Shown here one piece after another: positions 1-8,966 of a stretch of 64,000 nt of DNA. Below the pieces are notes generated by a model. The model did not search any database and was not told the origin of the DNA. It saw nothing but the letters and a program-made list of their open reading frames with translations. Source of the stretch: an uncultured Saccharospirillaceae bacterium. GTDB taxonomy: Bacteria > Pseudomonadota > Gammaproteobacteria > Pseudomonadales > Oceanobacteraceae. Position numbers and translations under genes: made by a program. The stretch lies in NCBI GenBank assembly GCA_947503895.1, contig CANNFT010000004.1:1-64000 (forward strand), written 5' to 3'. The stretch's first letter is position 1, and the number at the start of each line of letters is the position of its first letter.

Positions 1-198
1 CGACATATCTGTATCAATTTGTTGTACGGATTGTCGCTCTGGCGTCAGTGATATATCGGATTAACCGAACTCTTCATCAAATCGGCAAAGAGGGCTTACA
101 GTAAATGGTTGGGCGTAGCAGCGACATATCTGTATCAATTTGTTGTACGGATTGTCGCTCTGGCGTCAGTGATATATCGGATTAACCGAACTCTTCAT
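1..198. repeat. Direct repeat, 77 bp identical, 121-bp period
   Basis: Positions 1-77 and 122-198 are identical over 77 bases, separated by 44 bases of unique sequence, so the period is 121 bp. The first copy may extend left of the window. The right copy ends one base into the nirD stop codon (198-200). No convincing gene is seen in the unit. It could be a duplicated 3' untranslated or intergenic segment between nirD and the next gene. Confidence 0.9.
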
Positions 199-527
199 TA
201 ATGAGCTGAAACGTATACTCGACGCCCTTCAGTTTTGATCGGGTAAGTTGGAATTTTCAATGCTTCATCTTCTAAGCATTGCCCACTGGCTAAACAAAAG
301 TGCTGTTTATAAAGCGGGGAGGCTACCGTTAACTGACCTTGTATGTCACTGATGATGCCTCGCGAAAGAACATTGGCTTTGCCAACGGGATCAAAATTGT
401 CCACGGCAAACAATGTATCAGTGGCTAGGGGGCGAAATATTGCAACCTGCTTGCCATTCACAAGGGCGCAAACGGCGGTATCGGGCGCAATATCATCCAC
501 TTCACATACATCTAACCATTGACTCAT
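198..527 (-). CDS. nirD: Nitrite reductase [NAD(P)H] small subunit NirD
   Basis: This is a 109-residue protein of the usual NirD length. It has the Rieske-like fold of the family but lacks the Rieske Cys-His cluster ligands. The segment SPLYKQHFCLASGQCLED near residue 70 is typical of NirD. It is the partner of NirB in cytoplasmic NADH-dependent reduction of nitrite to ammonium. It begins 49 bp after nirB ends on the same strand, so the two are almost certainly cotranscribed. The stop codon touches a direct repeat. A nitrate reductase gene often follows nirD in pseudomonads but would lie left of the window. Confidence 0.93.
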   Translation of the reverse strand: MSQWLDVCEVDDIAPDTAVCALVNGKQVAIFRPLATDTLFAVDNFDPVGKANVLSRGIISDIQGQLTVASPLYKQHFCLASGQCLEDEALKIPTYPIKTEGRRVYVSAH

Positions 528-576
528 GCATTTTCTCCTTAATTTTTACCTGTATTTCGATGAACCTAAAATCCGA

Positions 577-3198
577 TCAACGCTGAAGCACATCGCTGGC
601 AATGATTTGATCAGTATTCAAGGTTGGTTCGGTTTTATTTGTTTGATGGAGGTGAGCATTCCCTGCATCGCTAAATTGCACCGAACGCTCTTTTTCATTT
701 GCAGGACGAATTTGTCCTCGTTCTTTCACAAAGACAATATTGTTATCTTTTTCATTTGCATTAATAAAATGATTAAAGCGTTTTAGTTTTTCGGGATCTT
801 CAATGGTCGTTTTCCACTCGCACTGATAGGTTCCGACAATGTGACTCATTTGAGTCTCTAGCTCTTCGCACATGCCCAGTGAATCATCGAGAACAACCGA
901 TTTTAAATAATCCAATCCACCTTCTAAATTATCCATCCAAACACTGGTCCGTTGAAGGCGGTCGGCGGTTTTGACATAAAACATTAAGAAGCGGTCGATA
1001 TATTGGATGAGCGTCGCTTTATCTAAATCTTGGGCTAATAAATCGGTATGGCGTGGTTTCATGCCGCCATTGCCACAAACGTAAAGGTTCCAGCCATTTT
1101 CGGTGGCAATGACGCCGACATCTTTACTTTGCGCTTCAGCACATTCGCGTGTGCAACCTGAAACAGCAAATTTAATTTTATGAGGTGAACGCAAGCCTTT
1201 ATATCGATTTTCTAATTCAATCGCCAAGCCGACTGAATCGTCCACGCCGTATCGACACCAGGTCGAGCCCACGCAAGATTTAACGGTTCTGAGCGACTTG
1301 CCATATGCATGACCGGTTTCAAATCCTGCATCCACGAGTCTGCGCCAAATAATCGGTAATTCATGCAGTTGCGCGCCAAATAAATCAATGCGCTGACCGC
1401 CGGTAATTTTGGTGTATAAATTAAAGTCCCGTGCAATCTCACCGATGACAATCAAACCTTCTGGTGTAATTTCGCCACCAGGCACTCGGGGCACGACAGA
1501 ATAGGTCCCATCTTTTTGCATGTTGCCCAAATAAATATCATTGGTGTCTTGTAAACCGATATGTTTGTTATCTAAAACGTAGTCATTCCAACAGGTTGCC
1601 AGTATAGAGCCAACAGCGGGTTTACAAATTTCACAACCATGACCTTTGCCGTGCTTTTCAAGTAGATCGGAAAACGTGCGGATATTTTCAATGCGTATCA
1701 GGTTATAAAGGTCTTGTCGGGTATAGGCAAAATGTTCACAAATGTCCGTGTTGACCTCTACTCCCAATTTAGACAATTCACTGTTCATAACCTGTGTCAC
1801 GAGCGCCGTACAGCCACCGCAACCGGTGGCGGCCTTGGTAAATGCTTTAATGTCGCCGATGGTTTGCGCACCGTCTTGAACCGTACTGCAAATCGCACCT
1901 TTGCTGACGTCGTAGCATGAACATATTTGGGCGGTTTCTGGCAAGGCATCTGGACCCAGTGCTAGCTTAGCAGCACCGTCTAATGCAGGAAGAATTAATG
2001 CCTCTGGTTTTTCGGGTAATGCAATTTTATTGAGCGCCAGTTGCAATAAATTGCCATAATCTTCTGCTTCGCCCACCATCACGGCGCCTAACAAAGTTTT
2101 CTTATCTTCACTGACGACTATTTTTTTATACACTTGATTGACTTCATCAGAGTAAGCGTAACTCAAAGCTCCTTCTGTACGAGCGTGGCAATCACCAATG
2201 GAGGCAACGTCAACGCCCATTAATTTCAGTTTGGTGCTCATATCAGCACCTTCAAATGTGTCTGTGCCTGAATTTGAAAGGTGTTGCGCTGCCACTTTTG
2301 CCATGTGGTAACCAGGGGCGACTAACCCGTAAATCATACCGCCCCACAACGCGCACTCACCGATGGCGTAGATGTCTTTATCATTGGTTAAGCAGTGTTC
2401 ATTAATAACAATGCCTCCTCTGGGACCCACTTCAATATCGCTGGTGCGCGCCAGACTATCGTGAGGACGAATGCCGGCACTAAACAAAATAACGTCGGTT
2501 TCTAAGTGTTCGCCATCTGCGAATTCCATTTTATGTACTGCGTGCTCGCCATCGGTAATGTTTAACGTATTTTTAGAGGTGTGAACCTTTACGCCCAATG
2601 ATTGGATTTTATTTTTAAGAAGTTGCCCGCCAGCATCGTCAACCTGAACGGCCATTAATCGCGGTGCGAATTCAACAACGTGTGTTTCTAACCCTAAATC
2701 TTTTAATGCCTTTGCAGCCTCTAATCCCAATAATCCACCGCCGACCACAACGCCTACTTTCGAATGTTTGGCACTTTCCGTAATCGCCTCTAAGTCTTCA
2801 ATGGTTCGATACACTAAGCAGTTTTTGCGCTCATGGCCGGGTACGGGTGGCACGAAAGGATAGGATCCCGTTGCGAGTACCAGTTTGTCATAGCTGATAA
2901 TTTCGCCAGATTCGGTGGACACGGTTTTATTGGCTCGATCAATCGATGCCGCTTTACAATTTAGAGATAGGTCAATTTTATTTTGCTCGAAGAAGCCATC
3001 GCTAACCAAGCTCAGATCTTCTGCTGTTTTACCTGAAAAGTACGAAGAAAGATAAACGCGGTCATAGGCCGGTCTTGGTTCTTCACATAACACCTGAATA
3101 TCATATTGATCGGCTTGATTGAGGTCGACGAGGCTTTCTAGAAACTTATGCCCGACCATTCCATTGCCGATAACGATTAACTTTTGTTTGTTTGACAT
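577..3198 (-). CDS. nirB: Assimilatory nitrite reductase large subunit NirB
   Basis: NirB carries FAD, NADH, Fe-S and siroheme and reduces nitrite to ammonium with six electrons. The 873-residue product shows an FAD-binding GNGMVG near residue 11 and an NAD-binding VVGGGLLGLE near 151. BFD-type [2Fe-2S] cysteines sit at C426, C428, C460 and C463, with a second BFD-like segment around 487-525. The siroheme/[4Fe-4S] ligands are C642-x5-C648 and C682-x3-C686. I chose the ATG at 3198 because GGAGAG lies five bases upstream; an in-frame GTG at 3213 would overlap that site. The sigma-54 promoter upstream suggests control by nitrogen limitation. The C-terminal tail of about 50 residues is hydrophilic. 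Confidence 0.95.
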   Translation of the reverse strand: MSNKQKLIVIGNGMVGHKFLESLVDLNQADQYDIQVLCEEPRPAYDRVYLSSYFSGKTAEDLSLVSDGFFEQNKIDLSLNCKAASIDRANKTVSTESGEIISYDKLVLATGSYPFVPPVPGHERKNCLVYRTIEDLEAITESAKHSKVGVVVGGGLLGLEAAKALKDLGLETHVVEFAPRLMAVQVDDAGGQLLKNKIQSLGVKVHTSKNTLNITDGEHAVHKMEFADGEHLETDVILFSAGIRPHDSLARTSDIEVGPRGGIVINEHCLTNDKDIYAIGECALWGGMIYGLVAPGYHMAKVAAQHLSNSGTDTFEGADMSTKLKLMGVDVASIGDCHARTEGALSYAYSDEVNQVYKKIVVSEDKKTLLGAVMVGEAEDYGNLLQLALNKIALPEKPEALILPALDGAAKLALGPDALPETAQICSCYDVSKGAICSTVQDGAQTIGDIKAFTKAATGCGGCTALVTQVMNSELSKLGVEVNTDICEHFAYTRQDLYNLIRIENIRTFSDLLEKHGKGHGCEICKPAVGSILATCWNDYVLDNKHIGLQDTNDIYLGNMQKDGTYSVVPRVPGGEITPEGLIVIGEIARDFNLYTKITGGQRIDLFGAQLHELPIIWRRLVDAGFETGHAYGKSLRTVKSCVGSTWCRYGVDDSVGLAIELENRYKGLRSPHKIKFAVSGCTRECAEAQSKDVGVIATENGWNLYVCGNGGMKPRHTDLLAQDLDKATLIQYIDRFLMFYVKTADRLQRTSVWMDNLEGGLDYLKSVVLDDSLGMCEELETQMSHIVGTYQCEWKTTIEDPEKLKRFNHFINANEKDNNIVFVKERGQIRPANEKERSVQFSDAGNAHLHQTNKTEPTLNTDQIIASDVLQR

Positions 3199-3270
3199 GG
3201 TTTCTCTCCGCACAAGTTCTGCGCTTGATGTTCAGGTAATCGGTTTACGTTTAGATCTTTTCTGTTGTAT

Positions 3271-3286
3271 TGCACGCCATGTGCCA
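3271..3286 (-). promoter_or_regulatory. Sigma-54 promoter of nirBD
   Basis: Read on the minus strand the sequence is TGGCACATGGCGTGCA. It has GG and GC exactly ten bases apart and matches the -24/-12 consensus TGGCAC-N5-TTGC closely. The predicted start site is near 3259, leaving a leader of about 60 bases before the nirB ATG. Confidence 0.8.
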
Positions 3287-3369
3287 ATTTAATAACTTGT
3301 TGAAAATTAACGTATTTTTAATCAATTATGCTCATTTTCTTCTGTTTTTTGCGTTGTTCGGGTGCGCTT

Positions 3370-3474
3370 TGCACGAACTCAGTGCGACTTTTAGATCAAC
3401 TGACAGACATCAATATTTATCTTTGCGCCTTTTTGACTCATGTGATTTTTGAGTGCGTGCAATTTATTGGTGCG
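3370..3474. promoter_or_regulatory. Two NtrC-like enhancer boxes upstream of nirBD
   Basis: TGCACGAACTCAGTGCG (3370-3386) and TGCAATTTATTGGTGCG (3458-3474) both fit the NtrC dyad TGCACC-N5-GGTGCA, with 9 of 12 matches each. They lie about 92 and 180 bp upstream of the sigma-54 promoter, in the range used by enhancer-binding proteins. That NtrC itself binds them is inferred. Confidence 0.6.
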
Positions 3475-3624
3475 TGTAAAACATGGGTAAGAAAAATACA
3501 ATGGAAGTAGCCAATAGGAGGGAGGCGAGTGATTAAATCTGATTGAGTCAATTGCTAGGGTTGGTGTTGGTTGGCGTAAAGTGGACTGCAGTGACGTCGG
3601 CTGGCGCGGTGTCGCGCTCAACCG

Positions 3625-3664
3625 ATAAGCAATACGCACAAAGGGGATTTGGCGTATTGCTTAT
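3625..3664. terminator. Perfect 13-bp hairpin downstream of the cysteine-rich gene
   Basis: ATAAGCAATACGC at 3625-3637 pairs perfectly with 3652-3664 across a 14-base loop. It lies 27 bp past the stop of the minus-strand gene that ends at 3692. No T-run follows on either strand, so it is a weak intrinsic terminator or an mRNA 3'-end stabiliser. Confidence 0.45.
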
Positions 3665-3691
3665 TCGACAGCGTGTTTTATATCAGATTGA

Positions 3692-3994
3692 TTAATTACA
3701 ACCACAATCAGTTTGTGTACGCCAGCAACCACCTGTGCAATAGCAATCCTTATTGCCATCCTTAGATGAACAGCTACGTCCCACGGCTTCAAGACCTACG
3801 CTTGACATGCCATTGGTAATGCTTTGTCTGGCTGAAAACTCAGATACCCACTCTGACTGCATCACTTGATCGACAAACATCATTTGCGCTTGTGGCCAGT
3901 CTTGCGCTTCTTCAACGGCAGCCTCTGGCGCTGCGTGGGCAAATGAGACGGCAAAGATAAGAGCTGCGGCTAACCCTTGAACTAATTTCAACAT
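3692..3994 (-). CDS. Small secreted cysteine-rich protein, unknown function
   Basis: I do not recognise this 100-residue protein. The ATG at 3994 is chosen because AAGGAG lies six bases upstream; an earlier in-frame start adds eight residues. It begins with a typical signal peptide (LVQGLAAALIFAVSFAHAA), then an acidic stretch. Its last 26 residues hold six cysteines in the pattern C-x8-C-x-C-x3-C-x7-C-x-C. The compact cysteine-rich tail suggests a disulfide-stabilised or metal-binding domain after export. It stands alone between nirBD and a glycosidase gene. A peptide toxin, an inhibitor or a structural protein are all possible, and nothing in the sequence decides between them. Confidence 0.6.
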   Translation of the reverse strand: MLKLVQGLAAALIFAVSFAHAAPEAAVEEAQDWPQAQMMFVDQVMQSEWVSEFSARQSITNGMSSVGLEAVGRSCSSKDGNKDCYCTGGCWRTQTDCGCN

Positions 3995-4586
3995 TTCAAA
4001 CTCCTTTTTGGATTTCATTTATGCACAAACGCGTCATGGTCAACATCGTTGTATCCCAGATTCGAATGTGCAAAATCAGCTTAGCAAGGATTCTTCAATT
4101 GACATGAAAATTGGTGAAAAGAATTAGATGAATATATTGGTAAGCGATTTGTTGATAGAAGCTTTTAAGCCTATTTACGATGAGCATAAATTGGAACGTT
4201 CAATGATGGAAACAAATATTTTCTGTTGTCTCATAAATAGTGCGTTGCTAGCCTGAACGCTCTAAAAACCACGTCTTTTAAATGATTGAAATTCAGCATT
4301 GAAAAAGAGGACTTAAACCTAAAAGCAAATACCGTTTGTTTGTCGGTGCAATTTTTTGATAGGGCCAATATGTGACGGCGAAAGCCGACAGGTTTTGATC
4401 ACTGATTTGGCAAGATTAATTGACGGACGCCTCCATAACGTCAAATTGATTCTACAGACTGGCCTATTGGTGATTCCAATTTCTGTGTTGTGCTTTTTTG
4501 ATTTAACCCATTAGATCTTCAAAAACACGCCTTGAACTTGAAAAGACCATTCGGCCAGAGTTTAAAGTGACTTCATAGGGATGCCC
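3995..4586. other. Gene-free interval of about 590 bp
   Basis: This AT-rich stretch lies between the cysteine-rich gene and the glycosidase gene, both on the minus strand. I see no credible coding region, no hairpin terminator and no promoter strong enough to name. It must contain the promoter of the cysteine-rich gene. Confidence 0.5.
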
Positions 4587-6809
4587 TTACAACTTGTATC
4601 GGAAAAATCCGCCCTGATGAGCATTATCTGGGTACCAATCGTACTCGTTTGTATGACCGTAAAACGTATTATTCCCAAAACATACGAAACTGAAGCTGCC
4701 TGTTGGGTTGCCTATCCAGTGTAAGGGTAAATAGGTTTCGCCTGTGTGACCACTCCAAACGCGCCCGAGCGTGTAGCCACCACTGGTTGGCGATATTTCC
4801 CAATTCCAGTCAGACCCCGTGCCAGAATATTGGTAGACGTTAATCCCTTCTATTAAGTAATCCGCACCAATGGGAAACGTATTAATGCCGCCAAAACTTC
4901 CTTTAAAGCCCGTGCTAAGGTCGTCATCCGAATCGATAAAGACCTGAAATCCCCAGCTAATATAAATATTTGTTTCATTGGTGTAGGCCATATAGAGCTC
5001 TGAAGAGTCAGTGGTGTGAGCCATTTGAATATTCCGCCAATTGGCCTGATTACCACTGCCCGCGATATGCCCAGCCGGACTGACGCCGACGACATCACTA
5101 GGGTCGCCTGGAAAGGCATTAAAGTTTGACCATTCTGTTAACAGGCCATCAAGCAAAATATCGGTTTTAACAATAGGGTTGCTCACCGATGACATGAGTG
5201 TGATGGTTTGGCCATTATCTTCAGAATTTTTATTGCCATGTGCATCTACGGCGATAATTTTAAAATGGTAACTGGCACCGGGTTCTAAATCGCTAACGAT
5301 GTATTCGTTAGCGCTATATGTGACGGGGTCATATTGCCAACCTGAATGGCTTTGGTAGTGGATTGCCGTCAGGGTTGTTTGAGAAGCGTCTGAGAGTTTC
5401 GTGATGACTAAGTCATACGTGATTGGGTAAGACTGATCAATGGCTATGTCCCAGTTTATCGCGACTTGACCCTCCACATCCGTTTGGATAACGCTTTGAA
5501 CCCCAGTTCTCACTTCATCGTTGGGGGTGTTATATAGCAGGTGGCCAGAGGTTTCCCATGTGGGCCCTTGTACATCATTTTGTTGGTCTGGAAGAAGCGC
5601 GATAAAATCGGCATCAATTGTATTCAATGAACGTGATTGCGTGAGGTAGCCGACGAATCCAAATTGGCGTATATCTGTATCAAATGCATCCCTGACGATA
5701 TTCGGTCGGCCAGATTCATACTCAAGACTAAATACGGTAAACCCATCATCACGATTCGCTTCCGATAGCACTTTGGGTGCTAGGTTATAGCGATTTTCAT
5801 TGAAAAATTCGCTAATCCCACCAGGGCCATCAATGTATGGGTCGCTATCGTAACGGAAACTCTCGAATAGAAACCCATTGATATAAGAGCGAATATTCTT
5901 ATCAATGGTAAATTGTTGTGTGAGCGGGCTTTTTAAACCCGGTGAAAAAAAGAATGCACCGCGATTGGCGAGTATTGTTTTCGTCGCATAATGATCGCTG
6001 ATGTACTTGACCGTATTGTGCATTTCGTTCAGGGCCCACGGGTACCAACCAGCAGCATTGTATGGCCCCGCGGTATCAATGGTATCTAGGAAAAATCCGT
6101 CAAATCCAAAGTTTCCTGAGCGATCTCTTAAAGCCTGAGTGTCACGTTCATTGGCAATTTGTTTCAGGCCGGCTTTGAACGATCGGCCAGCAACGTCAGC
6201 TGTGCCAATTCTCATATTATCTAAAACCCATCGCCAATTTGCATCGGGGTACACCATGTATCCGAGGAAATGTGGATTTAAGTCTGGCAGTCCATCTGGT
6301 GTCAGTCGTGCGGTGGTCTCTACGCTAACAATTGTACCTTCGTTGTTGTAAGTCACATTTTGACTGTCTACATCGATGTAAAAACTTTGCAGAGTATTAT
6401 TGTGTGCGATGTCTAATGCACCGCTACTGGCATTGTACTGTTGCATACCACTGCCATTGTTTAGCGGGCTTTCAATGGCGTCGTTGATAAAGTCTTCTCC
6501 GATACTGATGTATCCCAAAACATATTGAACGCCGTTATCTTTTAAGACTTTTACAATTTCAGGCGTGAAGTGAGGTTGGTTAGGTTGTAAGACCACCACA
6601 TCAAACTGAGAAAGTGCATTGATGGTGTTTTGGTTAATGCTCCATGTACTGATGGGGCCGTCGGTATCTTGATAATACGCATCGCCATAATAAATCGTGA
6701 ACCCTGAGTCTGAGTTCACATCAAGCATTGGGCCTCTGGCGGCAGCATAAACAGGAATGGAGCAACTCATACAGAGCACGATGAGTAGGTGGCCGAGACA
6801 GATTTTCAT
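4587..6809 (-). CDS. Secreted GH114-like glycosidase with FN3 and C-terminal beta domains
   Basis: The 740-residue product starts with a signal peptide (ICLGHLLIVLCMSCSIPVYA). Residues about 30-410 look like the TIM-barrel of GH114/TM1410-type endo-alpha-1,4-polygalactosaminidases: QFDVVVLQPNQ, VLGYISIGE and FGFDGFFLDTIDT sit at the expected beta-strand ends with acidic residues. Residues about 430-540 resemble a fibronectin type III domain (LEPGASYHFKIIAVDAHG). Residues about 545-740 resemble a CBM9/DOMON-like sandwich (DILLDGLLTEWSNF, FQVFIDSDDDLSTGF). The family hydrolyses galactosamine-containing exopolysaccharide, so a role in polysaccharide turnover outside the cell is inferred. There is no clear partner gene nearby. 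The start is not well supported by a ribosome-binding site. Confidence 0.72.
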   Translation of the reverse strand: MKICLGHLLIVLCMSCSIPVYAAARGPMLDVNSDSGFTIYYGDAYYQDTDGPISTWSINQNTINALSQFDVVVLQPNQPHFTPEIVKVLKDNGVQYVLGYISIGEDFINDAIESPLNNGSGMQQYNASSGALDIAHNNTLQSFYIDVDSQNVTYNNEGTIVSVETTARLTPDGLPDLNPHFLGYMVYPDANWRWVLDNMRIGTADVAGRSFKAGLKQIANERDTQALRDRSGNFGFDGFFLDTIDTAGPYNAAGWYPWALNEMHNTVKYISDHYATKTILANRGAFFFSPGLKSPLTQQFTIDKNIRSYINGFLFESFRYDSDPYIDGPGGISEFFNENRYNLAPKVLSEANRDDGFTVFSLEYESGRPNIVRDAFDTDIRQFGFVGYLTQSRSLNTIDADFIALLPDQQNDVQGPTWETSGHLLYNTPNDEVRTGVQSVIQTDVEGQVAINWDIAIDQSYPITYDLVITKLSDASQTTLTAIHYQSHSGWQYDPVTYSANEYIVSDLEPGASYHFKIIAVDAHGNKNSEDNGQTITLMSSVSNPIVKTDILLDGLLTEWSNFNAFPGDPSDVVGVSPAGHIAGSGNQANWRNIQMAHTTDSSELYMAYTNETNIYISWGFQVFIDSDDDLSTGFKGSFGGINTFPIGADYLIEGINVYQYSGTGSDWNWEISPTSGGYTLGRVWSGHTGETYLPLHWIGNPTGSFSFVCFGNNTFYGHTNEYDWYPDNAHQGGFFRYKL

Positions 6810-7053
6810 AGTATGAAATCCCTTCTTGGTGATGCACTTTTGGAGTGTGATGGAAGCTGAGCAAATACTGGATATACCTTAGAACTGGAAATTGAAATAA
6901 GCAATCGCTGGTCAGCCAGTAGTAAAAATTGAAGAATGCGTCACGATCAATGTTTATACCCAGTGATTGAAACGGATTAAGCGACTACTCTGCCCCTTTT
7001 TGATGATCAAATTCAGTTTGTTGATGATATTAGCCTAATTGAATGAAGACATG

Positions 7054-7102
7054 TGCACCATATTGAACACACTTAGCCTTTTGTATGCAGACTTGGGGTG
7101 CA
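7054..7102. promoter_or_regulatory. NtrC-like boxes upstream of the nitrate transporter
   Basis: TGCAGACTTGGGGTGCA (7086-7102) matches the NtrC dyad at 10 of 12 positions. TGCACCATATTGAACAC (7054-7070) has one perfect half-site. Their centres are 32 bp apart, three helical turns, and lie about 70-105 bp upstream of the sigma-54 promoter. Confidence 0.65.
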
Positions 7103-7165
7103 TTCAACGCGCATCCGCCACCCAATTTAACCTCTAGCGATGATAAACAGCGGGATTGCATCTAT

Positions 7166-7181
7166 TGGCACAGGCATTGCT
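7166..7181 (+). promoter_or_regulatory. Sigma-54 promoter of the nitrate transporter
   Basis: TGGCACAGGCATTGCT is essentially a perfect -24/-12 element (TGGCAC-N5-TTGCT). The predicted start site is near 7193, leaving a leader of about 105 bases. The rest of the 6810-7297 interval shows no gene. Confidence 0.85.
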
Positions 7182-7297
7182 CTGAGTAGGTTTAATAATA
7201 AATAGCGCACGCGGCAAGACGGCTGTTTTAACGGCGAGACTGTGTGGGTAAGCCTTTTAAACGTAACGTGAATGTCTTTGAATAAAAGGAAGCAATT

Positions 7298-8770
7298 ATG
7301 TCGACCACTGGATTAAACCTCCTCAAATTTAAGGAGCCCAAGATAAAAACCTTGCATATCAGTTGGTTTGCTTTCTTTCTTACCTTTATGGTGTGGTTTA
7401 ACCATGCACCGTTGATGGGTTTTTTAAAAGAAGCGTTTGATATGTCTACGCAGCAGGTTAAAGCCCTGTTAATACTCAATGTCGCTCTGACCATTCCTGC
7501 GCGAATCGTTATCGGTATGTTGGTAGATAAATTTGGCCCGCGGCATGTGTATGCAGGGTTACTATTTTTAACGGGTGTCGTCTGTACTGCGTTCGCGTTA
7601 GCACAAACCTATGAACAACTCGCGTTATTCCGATTTCTTATGGGATTTGTTGGAGCGGGATTTGTGATCGGAATTCGATTAGTCGGTGAGTGGTTTCCTG
7701 CAAAAGAAGTCGGGGTTGCTGAAGGTATTTACGGTGGATGGGGTAACTTTGGTTCTGCCGCATCTGCCATGCTCTTGCCTACCATCGCATTAATGTTTGG
7801 CGGCGAAAATGGCTGGCGCTATGCAATTTTGTGCACCGCTGGCATGGCTTTTATATACAGCTTCGTATTTTTTAAATACATTCGAAATACACCCAAGGGG
7901 TCTACTTACTTCAAACCTAAAAAATCGGGTGGGTTAGAAGTGAGTTCAAAGAAAGATTTATATTTCTATTTGGCCATGAATATTCCAATGTACATTGCAT
8001 TGATGGTGTTAACGTGGAAATTATCGCCTGCAAATTTGGGTTTGTTGTCCGATCTAGCTGTTAACGCCATTTATATTGGTTTAGTGGCATTATTCTTTTT
8101 TCAAACTCAGCAAATTCTAAATGTTAATAAAGATCACTTATCCAAGCCTGTTCCTGAAATGCAGCAATACAAATTCAAGCAAGTGGCGATTCTGCAATTG
8201 GCTTACTTCGTAACGTTCGGTTCTGAGTTAGCCGTCGTGTCGATGTTACCTTTATTCTTTCTAGACACATTTGAGGGACTTGATGCTGTGACGGCTGGTT
8301 TACTGGCTTCTGGATTTGCCTTCATGAATCTGGCGGCACGCCCGGGTGGAGGTTGGTTGAGCGATAAATTTGGTAGACGTAAAACTCTGTCAATTTTAAT
8401 TTGTGGGCTAACAGTGGGTTATTTAGCATTAAGCCAAATTGAAAGTACGTGGTGGATTCCTGTAGCCGTTATCGCAACTATGTGCTGCTCGTTTTTCGTT
8501 CAAGCAGGAGAGGGTGCCGTGTTTGCAATGGTGCCACTCGTTCAGCGTCGAATGACTGGACAAATCGCGGGCATGACAGGGGCATATGGTAATGTTGGTG
8601 CGGTTATATTTCTTACCGTATTATCATTCGTGGATTACAGTACTTTCTTTATGGTTATTGCAGCCAGCGCGGCCTTCATTTTTGTTGCTGTTCAGTTTTT
8701 GGAAGAGCCACAAGGTCATACCGCTGAATTTAATGAAGATGGCTCAATAGAATTAATTGAAGTGTCGTAA
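7298..8770 (+). CDS. NNP-family nitrate/nitrite transporter (MFS)
   Basis: This is a 490-residue inner-membrane protein with about twelve transmembrane segments, in the nitrate/nitrite porter branch of the major facilitator superfamily. The arginine-bearing helix appears in [17 protein letters not shown]. The glycine-rich nitrate signature falls around residues 125-165 ([17 protein letters not shown], then [14 protein letters not shown]). An AAGGA site precedes the ATG. It would import nitrate for assimilation by the reductase whose nitrite product NirBD consumes. In pseudomonads the equivalent gene is called nasA or narK-like and sits directly beside a kinase gene and nirBD. Transcription is predicted to be sigma-54 dependent. 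Confidence 0.9.
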   Translation: MSTTGLNLLKFKEPKIKTLHISWFAFFLTFMVWFNHAPLMGFLKEAFDMSTQQVKALLILNVALTIPARIVIGMLVDKFGPRHVYAGLLFLTGVVCTAFALAQTYEQLALFRFLMGFVGAGFVIGIRLVGEWFPAKEVGVAEGIYGGWGNFGSAASAMLLPTIALMFGGENGWRYAILCTAGMAFIYSFVFFKYIRNTPKGSTYFKPKKSGGLEVSSKKDLYFYLAMNIPMYIALMVLTWKLSPANLGLLSDLAVNAIYIGLVALFFFQTQQILNVNKDHLSKPVPEMQQYKFKQVAILQLAYFVTFGSELAVVSMLPLFFLDTFEGLDAVTAGLLASGFAFMNLAARPGGGWLSDKFGRRKTLSILICGLTVGYLALSQIESTWWIPVAVIATMCCSFFVQAGEGAVFAMVPLVQRRMTGQIAGMTGAYGNVGAVIFLTVLSFVDYSTFFMVIAASAAFIFVAVQFLEEPQGHTAEFNEDGSIELIEVS

Positions 8771-8800
8771 CCAATACGTGAAGATTGTTAGCATTTTATA

Positions 8801-8843
8801 ACGCGAAACCACAATGTCCTATTCGTACATTGTGGTTTCGCGT
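8801..8843. terminator. Perfect 17-bp hairpin between transporter and kinase genes
   Basis: ACGCGAAACCACAATGT at 8801-8817 pairs perfectly with 8827-8843 across a nine-base loop. There is no proper T-run (ATTTGG follows). It sits 30 bp after the transporter stop and could reduce read-through into the kinase gene or protect the transporter mRNA. Confidence 0.55.
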
Positions 8844-8966
8844 ATTTGGATCATTCAATAGATGTGCCCTTAAGTTTTTAAATATACAGAGCGAACGAGA
8901 AGACCAATATCATCATTTTGAATTTGAGTAGACTATGTCCATGGATTTGATCAATCGAGAATATGA

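Noticed and set aside
1..198. CRISPR array at the left edge
   Set aside because: Only two long copies with one 44-bp spacer are visible; repeat length is far above CRISPR repeats and no cas genes are present.
526..786. Plus-strand frame of 86 codons overlapping the nirB 3' end
   Set aside because: It lies mostly opposite nirB, has no ribosome-binding site and no family resemblance.
3270..3510. Two short plus-strand frames in the nirB upstream region
   Set aside because: They cover the sigma-54 promoter and NtrC-like boxes, and their predicted products show no motif.
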